A model generated the notes under the pieces. The model saw only the letters and a program-made list of their open reading frames with translations. It did no database searches and was not told the origin of the DNA. A DNA stretch of 64,000 bases from positions 62,001 through 126,000 of the forward strand of contig JAURNY010000032.1 of NCBI GenBank assembly GCA_030829955.1, written 5' to 3'. Below, in pieces: positions 1 to 9,430 of the stretch. The DNA comes from Gammaproteobacteria bacterium. Lineage in GTDB: Bacteria > Pseudomonadota > Gammaproteobacteria > Eutrophobiales > Eutrophobiaceae. A program made the translations under genes and the position numbers. Position 1 is the first letter of the stretch. Each line of letters begins with the position of its first letter.

Positions 1-1807
1 AAAACAAATCGCCGGCAGAGTTCATCGCTATATGAAAATCTTTGCTACATGGTTAAGTAATAAAGGTTATGAAATCGAAACCGGCACTTACTTTGACACT
101 ATCGTTGTCAAAGTACCCGGTAAGGCTCGTCGACTACTAGCGCACGCATTAGAACAGGATATTAATCTTCGCTTTATTAATCGTGATCATATTGGTATTA
201 CTTTTGATGAAACCACGACAAGACCATTGATAAAAAAACTTTCAGCTATTTTCACGACGACAGAAGAAGATCTGATTGATATCGCAACCGTTGATAAAAC
301 ATTAACTGAAACCCTTCCCGCTTCATTGCAAAGGCAAACAACATTTCTCGAACATCCGGTGTTTCATAATTATCACAGTGAAACAGAAATGATGCGTTAC
401 ATGCGTCGTCTTGCACGCAAAGATATTGCCCTGGATAGGGCCATGATTCCTTTAGGTTCATGCACAATGAAACTCAATGCCTCAGTCGAATTACAGGCAC
501 TGTCTTATCGTGAATTCAGTGCGATGCATCCTTTTGTCCCATTACAACAGGCACAAGGTTACTTACAGATGATTACCGAGCTGGAAGAAATGTTATGCGA
601 GCTTACAGGCTTTGATGCATATTCGTTTCAACCAAATGCCGGTTCGCAAGGTTAATACGCCGGTTTATTAGTTATCAGAAAATATCAGGAATCTATTGGG
701 CAATCACAACGGGATATTTGTTTAATCCCTGCATCTGCACATGGAACCAATCCCGCCAGTGCAAAAATGACTGGACTGGACATCATAACGGTTAAGTGTG
801 ATGACAACGGCAACGTTGATATTGAAGATATCCGCAGCAAAGCAGAGCAATATAGTGAACGTCTTTCTGCGTTAATGATTACTTATCCATCGACACATGG
901 TGTATATGAAGAAGCCTTTCGTGATATTTGCGATTTAATTCATGCGCATGGCGGCCAGGTCTATATGGATGGCGCCAACTTTAATGCGCTAGTTGGTGTT
1001 AGTCGTCCGGGTTTAATAGGTGCCGATGTATCGCATTTAAATTTACACAAGACATTTGCTATTCCACATGGCGGCGGAGGCCCCGGCGCAGGTCCTATTG
1101 GTGTTAAATCACATCTATCACCTTTCCTGCCGGATCATCCAGTGGTCAAAGATGTAAATCCTGATGCACATAAAGATGGCACAATAGGTACTATCGCTGC
1201 TGCACCCTGGGGCTCGGCAAGTATTCTGAGCATTTCATGGGCATATATCGCGATGATGCGTGATAAAGGTTTAAAGCGAGCAACCATGATTGCTTTATTA
1301 AATGCCAACTATATTTGCCAACGTTTAAAAGATCATTATCCGGTTTTGTATAAGGGCAAAAACGATATGGTTGCACACGAATGCATTATTGATCTTAGGG
1401 ATGTAAAAGAATCTTGCGGCATCACTGTGGATGATATTGCCAAACGTCTGGTTGATTATGGTTTTCACGCACCGACAATGTCATTTCCTGTTGCCGATAC
1501 ATTAATGATTGAACCTACTGAAAGCGAAAACAAACGCGAACTGGATCGATTCTGTGATGCGATGATTGCAATTCGAAAAGAGATAGAAGCCGTTGAAAGT
1601 GGTGCAATGGATAAAGACAATAATCCATTAAAGAATGCGCCACATGCACAGTATTTATTATTAAAAGAAACATGGGATTTACCTTACTCGACTGAAATCG
1701 CCTTCTTTCCCATGAAAGATATTAATGAAGATAAATATTGGCCACCGGTTGGTAGAATTGATAACTTCTATGGTGACAAGAATCTATTCTGTAGTTGTAT
1801 TACCTAA
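1..1807 (+). pseudogene. gcvP: Glycine dehydrogenase (decarboxylating), P-protein; 5' end outside window, interrupted by a stop
   Basis: P-protein of the glycine cleavage system, a PLP enzyme that decarboxylates glycine and passes the aminomethyl group to the H-protein lipoyl arm. The open frame already runs at base 2, so the gene starts upstream. The PLP-lysine segment [20 protein letters not shown] is present, as is [12 protein letters not shown]. One in-frame TAA at 653-655 falls in the conserved motif GSQG-E-YAGL exactly where Glu is expected (GAA to TAA). The frame on both sides is identical and shows no other damage. The stop lies within the C-terminal half, so this is not the natural GcvPA/GcvPB split. 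Either a recent nonsense mutation or a base-call error; if real, the catalytic lysine is not translated. Confidence 0.93.
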
Positions 1808-1811
1808 ACAC

Positions 1812-2231
1812 TTATTCTCCGTGCAAAGTGACTATCACTTTGCGCGTGTGTGGATGAATGCGATGCTCCCATAAACAAATACCCTGCCAGGTGCCCAATA
1901 ACAGCTGCGATTCCGAAAAGGGAATCGATAAACTCACATTGGTAATGACAGTTCTAATATGTGCCGGCATATCATCTGGTCCTTCCGTATCATGACAAAA
2001 CATCGGTGAACCATCCGGCGCTATACTTTCCATAAAGGCCTCCAGATCAACCCGCACATCTGGATCGGCATTCTCACAAATTATCAGTGAGGCACTTGTG
2101 TGCTGAATAAACAAATGGCAAATGCCTTTAGTTAAAAGGCTATCATAAATCAGGGCATTTACTTGCTTCGTGATATTTAACATGCCGCGGCCAAGTGTTG
2201 TTTGTTCAAATTGAGTTTGTTCAACACTCAT
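1812..2231 (-). CDS. yjbQ: YjbQ/UPF0047 family protein (secondary thiamine-phosphate synthase-type)
   Basis: A 139-residue protein of the usual length for the YjbQ family. Family hallmarks are visible: FIQHTSASL near residue 43, an acidic DPDVRVDLEAFM segment, HDTEGPDDMPAHI, and the C-terminal LGTWQGICLWEHR. Family members carry weak thiamine-phosphate synthase activity in E. coli assays; the physiological role is not settled. It is convergent with gcvP, with only four bases between the two stops, and is followed upstream by a DUF1499 gene in the same direction. An inverted repeat at its 3' end is coding sequence and lacks a T run, so I do not call it a terminator. Confidence 0.9.
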   Translation of the reverse strand: MSVEQTQFEQTTLGRGMLNITKQVNALIYDSLLTKGICHLFIQHTSASLIICENADPDVRVDLEAFMESIAPDGSPMFCHDTEGPDDMPAHIRTVITNVSLSIPFSESQLLLGTWQGICLWEHRIHPHTRKVIVTLHGE

Positions 2232-2236
2232 AATAT

Positions 2237-2737
2237 TTAAATAGTAGTTAATCTATCGTCTAATGTCTGGTAGAAATTTAAAATATGTCGGGTGTTTGTG
2301 CCTAAATCACCTTTCCCGACCCGTGATGCTGCCTTAAGTTGAACATGTGTATTGTTTCCAGCATCTGCTTCAAGAGTAATCTCAATATCGTCCATGAACT
2401 TAAACATTGGTGTCGTTACCGTGGCGTGTAATGTATTACCACCATCAAATGATTTTTGAATTTTCCAACCCAATTCATTTACAGCGTATTCGACATGTTC
2501 TTTTAATGCTGATTTCTCAAGCGAATAAACTCTTGTTTCCAGTTCAGGATAGCTTGCACCGACTTTAGTCTCAGCAACATTATTAAATAAATAGTTGGAT
2601 AACCTTTCGACAAAACCAGGTGATTGTCTCCAGGACAAATCATTTTGAAGAAGTGCGCACACCGTCATAAATGCTGGAAGCCATAGCAGAAAAATAACAA
2701 TAATAAGTATTTTGGAAAGCAAGCCAACAGTTCTCAA
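2237..2737 (-). CDS. DUF1499 domain protein, membrane-anchored
   Basis: A 166-residue protein with an N-terminal hydrophobic segment (about residues 7-29) that can serve as signal anchor, followed by a DUF1499 domain. The family-like stretch SRVGKGDLGTNTRHI lies near residue 138. DUF1499 has no established biochemical role; the domain often accompanies envelope or photosynthesis genes. The start overlaps the stop of the upstream TauE/SafE gene by four bases (ATGA type), so the two are probably translated together. Function is unknown; the family call is by motif only. Confidence 0.75.
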   Translation of the reverse strand: MRTVGLLSKILIIVIFLLWLPAFMTVCALLQNDLSWRQSPGFVERLSNYLFNNVAETKVGASYPELETRVYSLEKSALKEHVEYAVNELGWKIQKSFDGGNTLHATVTTPMFKFMDDIEITLEADAGNNTHVQLKAASRVGKGDLGTNTRHILNFYQTLDDRLTTI

Positions 2738-3576
2738 TTAGATAGCAACATTTGTATACCAACAATCAATAACACAACAGAGAAACAACGTTTTAAAACT
2801 TTCACCGAAAGTTTATGAGCTAGTTTTGCGCCCAGAGGTGCAAATAAAACTGTCATAGTCATAATTATGATCGCTGCCGGCCAGTAGACATAGCCAATAC
2901 TATGCGCTGGCAAGTCTGGGTTATCGAGCCCGCTGAGCAACATAGATATTGAGCCGGCAACCGCAATCGGTATACCGCAAGCTGATGAGATAGCAACAGC
3001 ATTATGCATAGGGACACGGCAAAAATTGAGAAAGGGTACCGTCAAAGTTCCACCGCCAATTCCTAATAAGGTCGAAATAGCACCTATCACTCCACCACTA
3101 GCAATCAAACCAGCATTATCGGGAAGATTAACTTTTGCTTTCGGCGTCAAATCAAATGCGATTTGAATCGCGACCAGAATCTCGAATAAACCAAATATGA
3201 TTCTTAACACATCACTTTTCAGATTATCTGCCAGAACCGCACCTAATACCGCTCCCAACATGATGCCTGGAGCAAGATATAGCACTATTTTCCATATTAC
3301 TGCCTGTCGACGATGATGCATCCAGGTCGCTGATATTGAAGTCACAACAATCGTGGCGAGAGATGTTGCCACCGCGACCTGCATCAAACTGGATGGGGGA
3401 AATTCCTGAGTTACAAAGACATAATGCAATAATGGAACAACAATAATGCCACCACCCAGACCCAATAATCCTCCCAAAAGACCGGCAAGCATGCCGCCTA
3501 AAAGAAAATATATGACTAGAAACAAGTTGACATCCATATATTGGCTCAAGGTTTCAATGAAAAATATATTGCGCAT
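2734..3576 (-). CDS. Sulfite exporter TauE/SafE family membrane protein
   Basis: An inner-membrane protein of 280 residues with several hydrophobic helices. It contains the two internal-repeat signatures of the TauE/SafE family, GGLLGLGGGIIVVPLL near residue 35 and LLGIGGGTLTVPFLNF near residue 165. The family transports sulfur-containing or other organic anions such as sulfite or sulfoacetate; the substrate here cannot be read from sequence. An alternative start at Met14 (base 3537) would remove a short non-hydrophobic leader and is equally plausible. It overlaps the downstream DUF1499 gene and is divergent from slt. Confidence 0.87.
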   Translation of the reverse strand: MRNIFFIETLSQYMDVNLFLVIYFLLGGMLAGLLGGLLGLGGGIIVVPLLHYVFVTQEFPPSSLMQVAVATSLATIVVTSISATWMHHRRQAVIWKIVLYLAPGIMLGAVLGAVLADNLKSDVLRIIFGLFEILVAIQIAFDLTPKAKVNLPDNAGLIASGGVIGAISTLLGIGGGTLTVPFLNFCRVPMHNAVAISSACGIPIAVAGSISMLLSGLDNPDLPAHSIGYVYWPAAIIIMTMTVLFAPLGAKLAHKLSVKVLKRCFSVVLLIVGIQMLLSN

Positions 3577-3650
3577 GTTAAAATATTAATTGAAAAAATG
3601 TTGCTAAAATTGCAACCAATCAATAAAAAATAGTAGGGTAGTCAAAAAGT

Positions 3651-5684
3651 ATGCGGTGTTTTGCCGATCAGCTCGCTTGTAGTTTCGTTCGTTCGTTCAA
3701 ATCGCTCGTTTCCTTTCCCCTGATTTTAGGGTTTTCTGCCTTAATTACTTCACATGCGATAGCCAAACCCATCGAACAACAGAGACAGGATTATCTTGCT
3801 GCCAAGAATGCACTTGATAAAAAACAGTTCAAGACATTTGGTCAAATCGCGAATGGCCTTAAGGATTATCCGTTGCATTCATACCTGCGTTATGAATATA
3901 TCAGAAAACAATTATGGAAGATGAAAGATGACGAGATGATTGATTTCTTCAAACAGCATCCCGATCTCCCAATGACAGAGAGCCTCCGTACATCATGGCT
4001 GAAACTGCTGGTAAAGCGCCAGCACTGGCAAACCTTTATTGATAATTATGTACCACAACAAAACGATACACTTCGATGTAATTATCTCCTGGCGCGTATG
4101 CAACTCAACCAGCATGATTATTTACTGGAAGATATTCGAACAGTATGGCTGACAGGCAAATCACTTCCCGCAGAGTGCGATAAACCTTTTGCTTTATTAT
4201 CTACCACTGCACTTATGACGAATGAGCTGGTATGGGAACGCATCAAACTAGCAATGCAAAACAATCAGGTCAGTCTTGCTAAATACCTTAGTAACAAGCT
4301 TGATTCCTATTACAAAACCTTGGCCGACAGTTGGCTAAACATTCATTATCAACCGGATAAATTTACCCGCAAACCCACTTTAGCCGATGATGAGACCGGT
4401 CGCGAGATACTTATGTATGGTATTATGCGACTTGCAAAGCAAAATTTAGAACTCGCCCATCAACGCGTTGATGCCCTAGCTAATCATTATTCTTTCCTGC
4501 CAAGCGAAGTGGCCGAACTCCGGCGCATGATTGCTGTTAGCGCAGCTAAACGAAAAAGTCCTATCGCTGAAGATTTATTAGATGCTGTTGATAATTACTA
4601 TGTAGATAATGAAGTTTTTCACTATCGACTACGCATTGCACTCGACAATCTTGATTGGCCGTTATTGAGACGCTGGACAACAAATAAACCTGCCGATGTA
4701 GATATACATAACCGTTGGTCATATTGGCATGCAAGAGCACTGGAAAATACCATGGACCAGATTAATGCTAAAAAAATTTATGAAGAGCTATCCAAAAAAC
4801 GTGATTATTACGGCTTTCTGGCCGCCGATAAATTAGGTAAACCTTACTCGATGGAGCATTATCCATTACCTGTTAATGAAGAGATAATGCAAAGCGTTGC
4901 TAAATTACCCGCTATGCAAAGAGCGCATGAACTCTATATGGTTAATGATAGTTATCCTGCGCGTCGTGAGTGGTATCATGCATTAAAATCTATGACGAGT
5001 TATCAGATGCAGTTAGCTGCAAAACTGGCTATAAAATGGGGCTGGCATGACAGAGCCATTTTTACTATGGGTAGAGCTAAAGCATTTGACGATCTGGAAG
5101 TCCGTTTTCCGATTATCTTCGATAAATTACTGGATAAATATGCCAATAACCGCAACATTGATAGTAGTTGGGTTTATGGATTAGTGCGCGCGGAAAGTGC
5201 ATTCATAGAAGATGCCCGCTCACCGGCTGGCGCGCTGGGTCTAATGCAAGTTATGCCGGCAACGGGTAAATCGACCGCCAGAAAAATTGGTTTGAAAAAT
5301 TTTACTGCAGATAAATTAAAAAAAGCTGAAGTGAATATACCAATCGGAACCGCTTATATGAAACTAATGCTAGACCGTTTTAATGGCAATATGGTGTTAG
5401 CAACCGCCGCCTATAATGCCGGCCCAAATCAAGTTGATAAATGGCTACCGGATCAGGGTTGTGCAGAACCGGATATATGGATTGAACAGATTCCGTTCAA
5501 AGAAACCAGAAAATATGTCAGCCGTGTACTTACCTATGCAAATATTTATGATTTTCGCCTGAAAAAAGATATAACACCGTTGAGCAAACGAATGGCACTG
5601 ATCACAAAGAAAGTAAAAAATAGTAGTATCACCTCTAAATTAAGTTGTACTGCACAAATATCGGATAACCGTAATGTTCATTAA
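3651..5684 (+). CDS. slt: Soluble lytic murein transglycosylase
   Basis: A 677-residue periplasmic transglycosylase that cleaves the MurNAc-GlcNAc bond of peptidoglycan to give 1,6-anhydro ends. The N-terminus has a cleavable-type hydrophobic stretch (about residues 18-38). A long alpha-superhelical region follows, then the C-terminal SLT domain with VRAESAFIEDARSPAGALG; Glu515 is the expected catalytic acid. GLMQVMPATG and TAAYNAGPNQV complete the fold signature. Length is close to E. coli Slt70. Its last bases overlap the start of the next gene by 11 bases in a different frame. The start codon is followed by an unusually Arg/Phe-rich leader, so a later start cannot be excluded. Confidence 0.92.
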   Translation: MRCFADQLACSFVRSFKSLVSFPLILGFSALITSHAIAKPIEQQRQDYLAAKNALDKKQFKTFGQIANGLKDYPLHSYLRYEYIRKQLWKMKDDEMIDFFKQHPDLPMTESLRTSWLKLLVKRQHWQTFIDNYVPQQNDTLRCNYLLARMQLNQHDYLLEDIRTVWLTGKSLPAECDKPFALLSTTALMTNELVWERIKLAMQNNQVSLAKYLSNKLDSYYKTLADSWLNIHYQPDKFTRKPTLADDETGREILMYGIMRLAKQNLELAHQRVDALANHYSFLPSEVAELRRMIAVSAAKRKSPIAEDLLDAVDNYYVDNEVFHYRLRIALDNLDWPLLRRWTTNKPADVDIHNRWSYWHARALENTMDQINAKKIYEELSKKRDYYGFLAADKLGKPYSMEHYPLPVNEEIMQSVAKLPAMQRAHELYMVNDSYPARREWYHALKSMTSYQMQLAAKLAIKWGWHDRAIFTMGRAKAFDDLEVRFPIIFDKLLDKYANNRNIDSSWVYGLVRAESAFIEDARSPAGALGLMQVMPATGKSTARKIGLKNFTADKLKKAEVNIPIGTAYMKLMLDRFNGNMVLATAAYNAGPNQVDKWLPDQGCAEPDIWIEQIPFKETRKYVSRVLTYANIYDFRLKKDITPLSKRMALITKKVKNSSITSKLSCTAQISDNRNVH

Positions 5685-6636
5685 AAAAATCGCTATTCTT
5701 GGAGGCACCGGTTTTGTAGGTCGCTCTCTATGTAATCGTTTGGCCGATAAAGGCTATGAAACTAGGGTCCTCACCCGTAACCGTGAATACAATCGCGAAG
5801 AGTTAATCCTTTTGCCCGGATTACAATTGATTCAAACTGACATCTACAATCAAGACAAATTAAATGAGCATCTTGCCGACTGTGATGCGGTGATTAATCT
5901 TATTGGTATCCTGAATGAGCGTGGCAATAGAGGTAAGGGCTTCAACAAAACCCATGTTGAAGTTGCTGAAAAAATATTAGCAGCTTGTGAACACAATAAC
6001 ATTAAACGCATATTGCAGATGAGTGCATTAAATGCAGATGAAAAAAATGGTGCGAGTTATTATCTACGCACAAAAGGCAAAGCAGAATCTATTCTGCATA
6101 ATAATTCCAGCCACATTAATGTCACCAGTTTTCGCCCATCCGTGATATTTGGCCCTGGAGACAGTTTCTTCAATCGCTTTGCAATGTTATTGCGCCTGAC
6201 TCCCATTGCCTTTCCATTAGCGTGTTACAACAGCAAGTTTGCACCTGTTTATATACTAGATGTTGTTGAGATGATGGTGCGCTCAATAAATTCGTCAGAT
6301 AGCTATGACAAATGTTACCAGTTATGTGGCCCTAAAACCTATACCTTGCAAGAACTCGTGCAATATACCGCTGATACACTCGGTATCTGGCGTAAAATTA
6401 TCCCACTAAATGATTTGCTATCACGTCTGCAGGCAATGGTATTTAATTTTGTTCCCAGCAAACCCTTCTCAACTGATAATTATTTATCTGCGAAAACAGA
6501 TAGTGCTTGTTCAGTACATGACCTCGCTCGCTATGGCATTGTGGCAAGAAGCATTGAAAGCATTGTACCGACATATTTGAAGCAGGAATCTTATCGATCA
6601 AGTTATACAAGGTTTCGCAGCGGCGCACGCCGTTAG
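5674..6636 (+). CDS. NAD(P)-binding epimerase/dehydratase-like protein, NDUFA9 (complex I subunit) family
   Basis: A 320-residue atypical short-chain dehydrogenase. The Rossmann nucleotide-binding motif GGTGFVGRSLCNRL lies at residues 10-23, and a YYLRTKGKAE segment provides the Tyr-x3-Lys-like pair. Overall pattern matches the bacterial NDUFA9-like group, which resembles the accessory quinone-site subunit of mitochondrial complex I. No complex I genes are present in the window, so a respiratory role is only inferred from family. It is translationally coupled to slt by an 11-base overlap. Confidence 0.8.
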   Translation: MFIKKIAILGGTGFVGRSLCNRLADKGYETRVLTRNREYNREELILLPGLQLIQTDIYNQDKLNEHLADCDAVINLIGILNERGNRGKGFNKTHVEVAEKILAACEHNNIKRILQMSALNADEKNGASYYLRTKGKAESILHNNSSHINVTSFRPSVIFGPGDSFFNRFAMLLRLTPIAFPLACYNSKFAPVYILDVVEMMVRSINSSDSYDKCYQLCGPKTYTLQELVQYTADTLGIWRKIIPLNDLLSRLQAMVFNFVPSKPFSTDNYLSAKTDSACSVHDLARYGIVARSIESIVPTYLKQESYRSSYTRFRSGARR

Positions 6637-6713
6637 AAATTAAATATTCTATCTAAACTTGTGAGTTGATAGTTTCACTGGCAACATCATTTTTTTAATT
6701 CAAATTTATTCCT

Positions 6714-7928
6714 ATGAAGACTTATCTGGTTGGCGGCGCAGTTAGAGACAAATTATTGGGATTATCGATAAAAGACCGAGATTGGGTAGTCGTCGGCTCC
6801 ACCCCAAAAGCCATGCTCGAACAGGGTTATCAAGCCGTCGGCAAAGATTTTCCCGTATTTTTACATCCTGACAGTAAGGAAGAATATGCACTTGCCAGAA
6901 CCGAACGAAAATCCGGCAGGGGCTATAAGGGTTTTGAGTTCTTCACATCTCCCGATGTCACGCTTGAAGATGACTTAGCCAGGCGAGACCTAACGATTAA
7001 TGCCATTGCCGAAGATGATAGTGGCAATCTTATTGACCCATTTCATGGTGAAGCCGATATAAAAGCTGGCATATTACGCCATGTCTCACCTGCCTTTGTT
7101 GAAGATCCTCTACGTGTACTAAGAGTTGCTCGCTTTGCTGCTCGTTTTGGATTCAAGGTAGCACCGAATACCATGAAACTGATGAAAGAGATTTCTCAGT
7201 CAGGAGAGCTTGAAACTTTAGTCCCCGAACGGGTATGGACTGAAATAGAAAAATCTATACAGGGGAAATATCCTGGTAGGTTTGTATTGGTACTGCGCGC
7301 CTGCGGTGCAATGTCAGTTTTATTTCCTGAAATCGAAAAGTTATTTGGTGTTCCACAACCAGAAAAATATCATCCTGAGATCGATAGTGGATTGCATACC
7401 ATTATGAGTTTAAATCAGGCAGCGCGGCTTACTGATGACCCACAAGTTCGTTTTGCAACACTAGTTCATGAACTGGGGAAAGGACTGACGCCAGAATCGG
7501 AATGGCCAAGTCATAAAGGACATGAGGGGCGAGGTGTAATTTTGATAAACGAACTCTGTGATCGATTTAAGGTGCCAAATAAATATCGTGAACTCGCAAC
7601 ATTAGTCTCCATGTTTCATCTTGATTGCCATCGCATCATGGAAATGAAAGCGGAGACTGTATTAAAAAAACTTGAACAACTAGATGCATTTAGAAGACCT
7701 GATCGTTTCGAACAGTTTTTGCTGGCCTGTGAAGCTGATACCCGTGGCCGAGCGGGACTGGAAGACAATCATTATCCTCAAGCCAAGTATTTTAAAGAGG
7801 CATTAGATGCGGCTAATGAAGTTAATGGCAAAGCATTGCAAAATAAAGGTATTGAAGGCCAGGCATTAGGCAAAGAAATTAACAGGCAACGAGTTGAGAA
7901 AATAAAGTTACTCAAATCCTCTAAATAA
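6714..7928 (+). CDS. cca: Multifunctional CCA tRNA nucleotidyltransferase with HD domain
   Basis: Adds or repairs the 3'-terminal CCA of tRNAs. At 404 residues it matches the gammaproteobacterial class II enzymes that carry a C-terminal HD phosphohydrolase domain. The nucleotidyltransferase signature GGAVRDKLLG is at residues 7-16 and the metal-binding Asp pair is D21 and D23 (KDRDWVVVG). Motif RRDLTINAIA and the template-reading region EDPLRVLRVARFAARFGF follow. The HD domain starts with LVHELGKG. The 3' end overlaps the convergent uppP gene by eight bases. Confidence 0.95.
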   Translation: MKTYLVGGAVRDKLLGLSIKDRDWVVVGSTPKAMLEQGYQAVGKDFPVFLHPDSKEEYALARTERKSGRGYKGFEFFTSPDVTLEDDLARRDLTINAIAEDDSGNLIDPFHGEADIKAGILRHVSPAFVEDPLRVLRVARFAARFGFKVAPNTMKLMKEISQSGELETLVPERVWTEIEKSIQGKYPGRFVLVLRACGAMSVLFPEIEKLFGVPQPEKYHPEIDSGLHTIMSLNQAARLTDDPQVRFATLVHELGKGLTPESEWPSHKGHEGRGVILINELCDRFKVPNKYRELATLVSMFHLDCHRIMEMKAETVLKKLEQLDAFRRPDRFEQFLLACEADTRGRAGLEDNHYPQAKYFKEALDAANEVNGKALQNKGIEGQALGKEINRQRVEKIKLLKSSK

Positions 7929-8721
7929 AAATCACTATCAAAAAAACACCTAATAAAACTCGATAGATTACGAATGGTAACATTCCTACCTTATCAAGAA
8001 ATCGTAGGAATAGATGTATTGATAACCAGGCAGTAACCGCCGAAAGGGTTGACGTTAAAGCAAAATGTATCTGGTTAATTTGATTATCTAATTTTAATAA
8101 TGACAGACTTTCATAACCTGCTGCACAAACGACCACTGGTATAGCCAACAGAAAAGAAAACTTCGCCGCAGATTTTCGATCAAAACCTAACATCAATGCA
8201 ACTGTCATGGTGATACCCGATCGCGATGTACCAGGTATTAACGCTAATACCTGAGCCAGACCAACCCATAGCGCACTCTTTAAATTAATTTCATTTAATC
8301 CATTTATCCGTTTGCCTGTTTTATCGGCATACAACAGTAAAAAACCAAATACGATAGATGCCGCAGCAATAACTAGAGGATTGCGTAAATAAGTAGAAAC
8401 CAGATCATGAGTAAGGAAACCGATTAATAAAACCGGAATGCTTGCCATACCAATCAACCAAAAAAGTTGTTCTTGCTGATTATTTATAGATTGGGTTCTA
8501 ACTGAATTTATACCCGCATAAAATAACTGACATACTTCACTTCTTAAATAATGTAATACGGCAACAAGACTACCAAAATGTGCAGCAACATCGATCGCCA
8601 ACCCCTGATCCTGCCAATAAGTTAGTAATGGCAAAAGTATTAAATGCGCTGAGCTGGATATAGGTAAAAATTCGGTAATACCCTGAATAATTGCCAGCCA
8701 AATGATCTGTATTATTTCCAT
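7921..8721 (-). CDS. uppP: Undecaprenyl-diphosphatase UppP/BacA
   Basis: Integral inner-membrane phosphatase that converts undecaprenyl pyrophosphate to undecaprenyl phosphate, recycling the lipid carrier for peptidoglycan. The 266-residue length is normal. Both catalytic signatures are present: ITEFLPISSSAHLIL at residues 15-29 and PGTSRSGITMT near residue 165. About eight hydrophobic helices are visible. It starts two bases after the stop of an upstream lipoprotein gene and is probably the last gene of the MidA methyltransferase-lipoprotein-uppP transcription unit. Confidence 0.95.
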   Translation of the reverse strand: MEIIQIIWLAIIQGITEFLPISSSAHLILLPLLTYWQDQGLAIDVAAHFGSLVAVLHYLRSEVCQLFYAGINSVRTQSINNQQEQLFWLIGMASIPVLLIGFLTHDLVSTYLRNPLVIAAASIVFGFLLLYADKTGKRINGLNEINLKSALWVGLAQVLALIPGTSRSGITMTVALMLGFDRKSAAKFSFLLAIPVVVCAAGYESLSLLKLDNQINQIHFALTSTLSAVTAWLSIHLFLRFLDKVGMLPFVIYRVLLGVFLIVIFI

Positions 8722-8722
8722 A

Positions 8723-9430
8723 CTATATCGGGAGAAAAACAGCTGTTGCCATGCGTTGTATTACTGTTTTTACTGTTCTGTTTTTTTTGCCTGAAATGAT
8801 GGTCGATATATTATCCTGCGTCGCGATTAATTTACCAAACAGACGTTCATAACTTAGATTTACTGATTCATCAGACAGAGAGTTTGTGTAAAGGTATGGC
8901 TCACCATTTTCCATCAGACTATTGCTAAGTTTCCACACTGCAATTTCAATATTTCGCGCGCAATTATATAGTTTTTGTGGTTTCACTGTATCAAATATAT
9001 AAAAGTCAGATTGATAATCATATGATTTCATTATCATACCTAATAAACCTGCTATAAATGCAAAAATCCTATCTCCTTCATAATCTTGATCAAAAGTTAA
9101 TTTAATCGCATCAACACCATGTTTATCGTGAAGTTCATTGAAATTCCAATCGTGTTTCAAATCAAACAGTCTAACAACATGTTCTTCCGGTAATTTTAAT
9201 TCTGATTTTGCCAGTTCGCGCGGATTGCGTTTATATAGCTTTAACATTAATTCTTTTAATAAGGCCTGACTTTCACGAACATGTACATCCAGCACATTAT
9301 CAATATCACTTTTGCCCAATTGCGAGATACTAGACGTCTGCACAGCTGGCTTATTCTCACGAACAATTTCTTTTTTACATGCACACAAAGACAAAACCAC
9401 GAGGACTATTAAAAAATAAGACTTAATCAT
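8723..9430 (-). CDS. Putative lipoprotein of unknown function
   Basis: 235 residues starting with a lipoprotein-type signal: charged MIKS, hydrophobic YFLIVLVVLSL and then Cys17/Cys19 followed by KK. The lipobox is imperfect (LCAC), so lipidation is likely but not certain. The remainder is predicted mostly helical with no motif I recognise; it has a hydrophobic patch IFAFIAGLLGMIMKSYDY near residue 120. Its ATG shares one base with the stop codon of the upstream MidA-like gene and its stop is two bases from uppP, so it is in a tight operon. The neighbourhood suggests an envelope role, which is only an inference. Confidence 0.75.
   Translation of the reverse strand: MIKSYFLIVLVVLSLCACKKEIVRENKPAVQTSSISQLGKSDIDNVLDVHVRESQALLKELMLKLYKRNPRELAKSELKLPEEHVVRLFDLKHDWNFNELHDKHGVDAIKLTFDQDYEGDRIFAFIAGLLGMIMKSYDYQSDFYIFDTVKPQKLYNCARNIEIAVWKLSNSLMENGEPYLYTNSLSDESVNLSYERLFGKLIATQDNISTIISGKKNRTVKTVIQRMATAVFLPI

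Noticed and set aside
1-1807. Two separate frames of gcvP as GcvPA/GcvPB subunits
   Set aside because: The stop lies inside the C-terminal half (in GSQG-x-YAGL), not at the natural boundary, and the frame is unchanged across it.
1830-1860. Inverted repeat at the gcvP/yjbQ junction as terminator
   Set aside because: The repeat is within yjbQ coding sequence and has no T run on either strand.
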